This document shows, piece by piece, positions 62,420 through 62,815 of a stretch of DNA of 62,815 nucleotides. The DNA comes from Opitutia bacterium. Lineage in GTDB: Bacteria; Verrucomicrobiota; Verrucomicrobiia; Opitutales; Seribacteraceae. Each line of letters opens with the position of its first letter. Position 1 is the stretch's first letter. The DNA is taken from NCBI GenBank assembly GCA_002716045.1, contig PAZC01000026.1, forward strand, positions 8,406-71,220, written 5' to 3'. The position numbers were made by a program, and so were the translations under genes. A model generated the notes under the pieces. That model worked only from the letters and a program-made list of their open reading frames with translations. It had not been told where the DNA came from and ran no database searches.

Positions 62420-62815
62420 GGAAGCGACCAGACGCAAGCGCCCTTTCCTCCGCTCATTCTTGAAACCTCAATTTCTGCTTCTAGCGCCGCTGATCGGTTG
62501 GCTTACCTTGTTCGCCCAAGTACGCCACTACTGGGGCGAAGGCTCTTACTACGCCTACGGTTGGTCCATTCCTTTTCTTGCCTTCATCCTCGGGTTACGG
62601 CGACTGCGCAGTGGAACCACCGAAACAACTGCTACCGGCCCCGAAAGCAGCAGGCCGCTGTTACTGCTTGGATGCTTCATGACCTTGATGATTCCGCTGC
62701 GCCTGGTAGCCGAGCCAGATCCTTATTGGCGCCTTCCGCTTTGGATACAGGCCATCCTACTGATCGTGATCACCTTGCTCACGCTCCGCTTACTGCTCGG
62801 CCAATACGCATGGCG
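62370..62815 (+). CDS. Multi-spanning membrane protein, possible exosortase, cut at window end
   Basis: An open frame that runs off the window, in a different frame from ispA. An ATG at 62370 would overlap ispA by 50 bases; a TTG at 62460 starts the recognisable part (LKPQFLLLAPLIGWLTLFAQ). It has several hydrophobic segments, with VRHYWGEGSYYAYGWSIPFL and a later PDPYWRLPLWIQAILLIVIT. The WGEGSYYAYGWSIPF pattern recalls the first periplasmic loop of exosortases (EpsH/XrtA), which cut C-terminal sorting signals such as PEP-CTERM. The catalytic Cys, Arg and His would lie beyond the window, so the name is tentative. Confidence 0.5.
   Translation, partial: MRSSYSYSSGSPPGDTKEATRRKRPFLRSFLKPQFLLLAPLIGWLTLFAQVRHYWGEGSYYAYGWSIPFLAFILGLRRLRSGTTETTATGPESSRPLLLLGCFMTLMIPLRLVAEPDPYWRLPLWIQAILLIVITLLTLRLLLGQYAW

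Overview
The window looks like chromosomal DNA of a Gram-negative, diderm bacterium, most likely a marine or aquatic member of the Verrucomicrobiota (inference from gene content, no database search was possible). Supporting signs are lipopolysaccharide and lipoprotein machinery (lpxB, lnt, lolC/E-lolD, lptB, an LptC/LptA-type protein), two formylglycine-type sulfatases, several PQQ-like beta-propeller proteins, DUF1080, DUF6807 and ThuA-type secreted proteins, a planctomycete-type cytochrome c with leucine-rich repeats, and many small conserved proteins with Glu/Pro-rich linkers.

Layout. (1) Bases 1-10409: an almost gapless minus-strand run of envelope genes: DUF151 nuclease-like protein, tRNA-dihydrouridine synthase, lnt, the ydbH-ynbE-ydbL trio (AsmA-like lipid transport), a coiled-coil lipoprotein, a small membrane protein, LolC/E and LolD, a Gfo/Idh/MocA oxidoreductase, and the 5' end of lpxB. 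(2) 10503-11458: aroK and a YbgC-type thioesterase, convergent. (3) 11486-14740: a plus-strand group that I regard as the most interesting part of the window: a membrane-anchored protein resembling a subtilase prodomain, a protein with HU/IHF-like domains and two C-terminal membrane segments, a retron-type reverse transcriptase (NAxxH, YADD and VTG motifs), and directly DOWNSTREAM of it a strongly structured RNA candidate closed by a perfect 9-bp terminal inverted repeat. (4) 14823-32420: a catabolic/secretome region with sulfatases, an esterase, three PQQ-like propellers, cytochrome c/LRR, DUF6807, a fatty acid desaturase, ThuA-like protein, a DMT transporter, a NagB-like plus PIG-L deacetylase pair, and DUF1080. 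(5) 32412-36755: a GYF_2 membrane protein, CbiX-like chelatase, a Pal/OmpA lipoprotein with a strong terminator, and a secreted caspase/legumain-like protein. (6) 36779-45070: minus-strand core genes: a DnaA-adjacent protein, dnaA with a possible origin region, hprK, lptB, an LptC/LptA composite, msrQ-msrP, and a PilT/PilU ATPase. (7) 45243-62815: MBL hydrolase, 3'-5' exonuclease, DsbD N-domain protein, glycosyltransferase, coiled-coil paralogue pair, DNA glycosylase, dtd, cysK, infA, tadA, sod, pyruvate carboxylase, murJ, FmdB-type zinc ribbon, a DUF4013-like membrane protein, ispA, and the start of a multi-spanning protein that may be an exosortase.

How the genes work together. Regions 1 and 6 build the outer membrane: Lnt and Lol mature and export lipoproteins, LpxB and Lpt proteins make and move lipid A/LPS, and YdbH-YnbE-YdbL carries phospholipid. 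Region 4 looks like secreted degradation of sulfated and acetylated polysaccharide with propeller and cytochrome partners. Region 3 looks like a retron-like unit in a rearranged order, with a DNA-binding-like membrane protein as the only plausible effector encoded next to it. No insertion sequences, CRISPR arrays, rRNA or tRNA genes were recognised.
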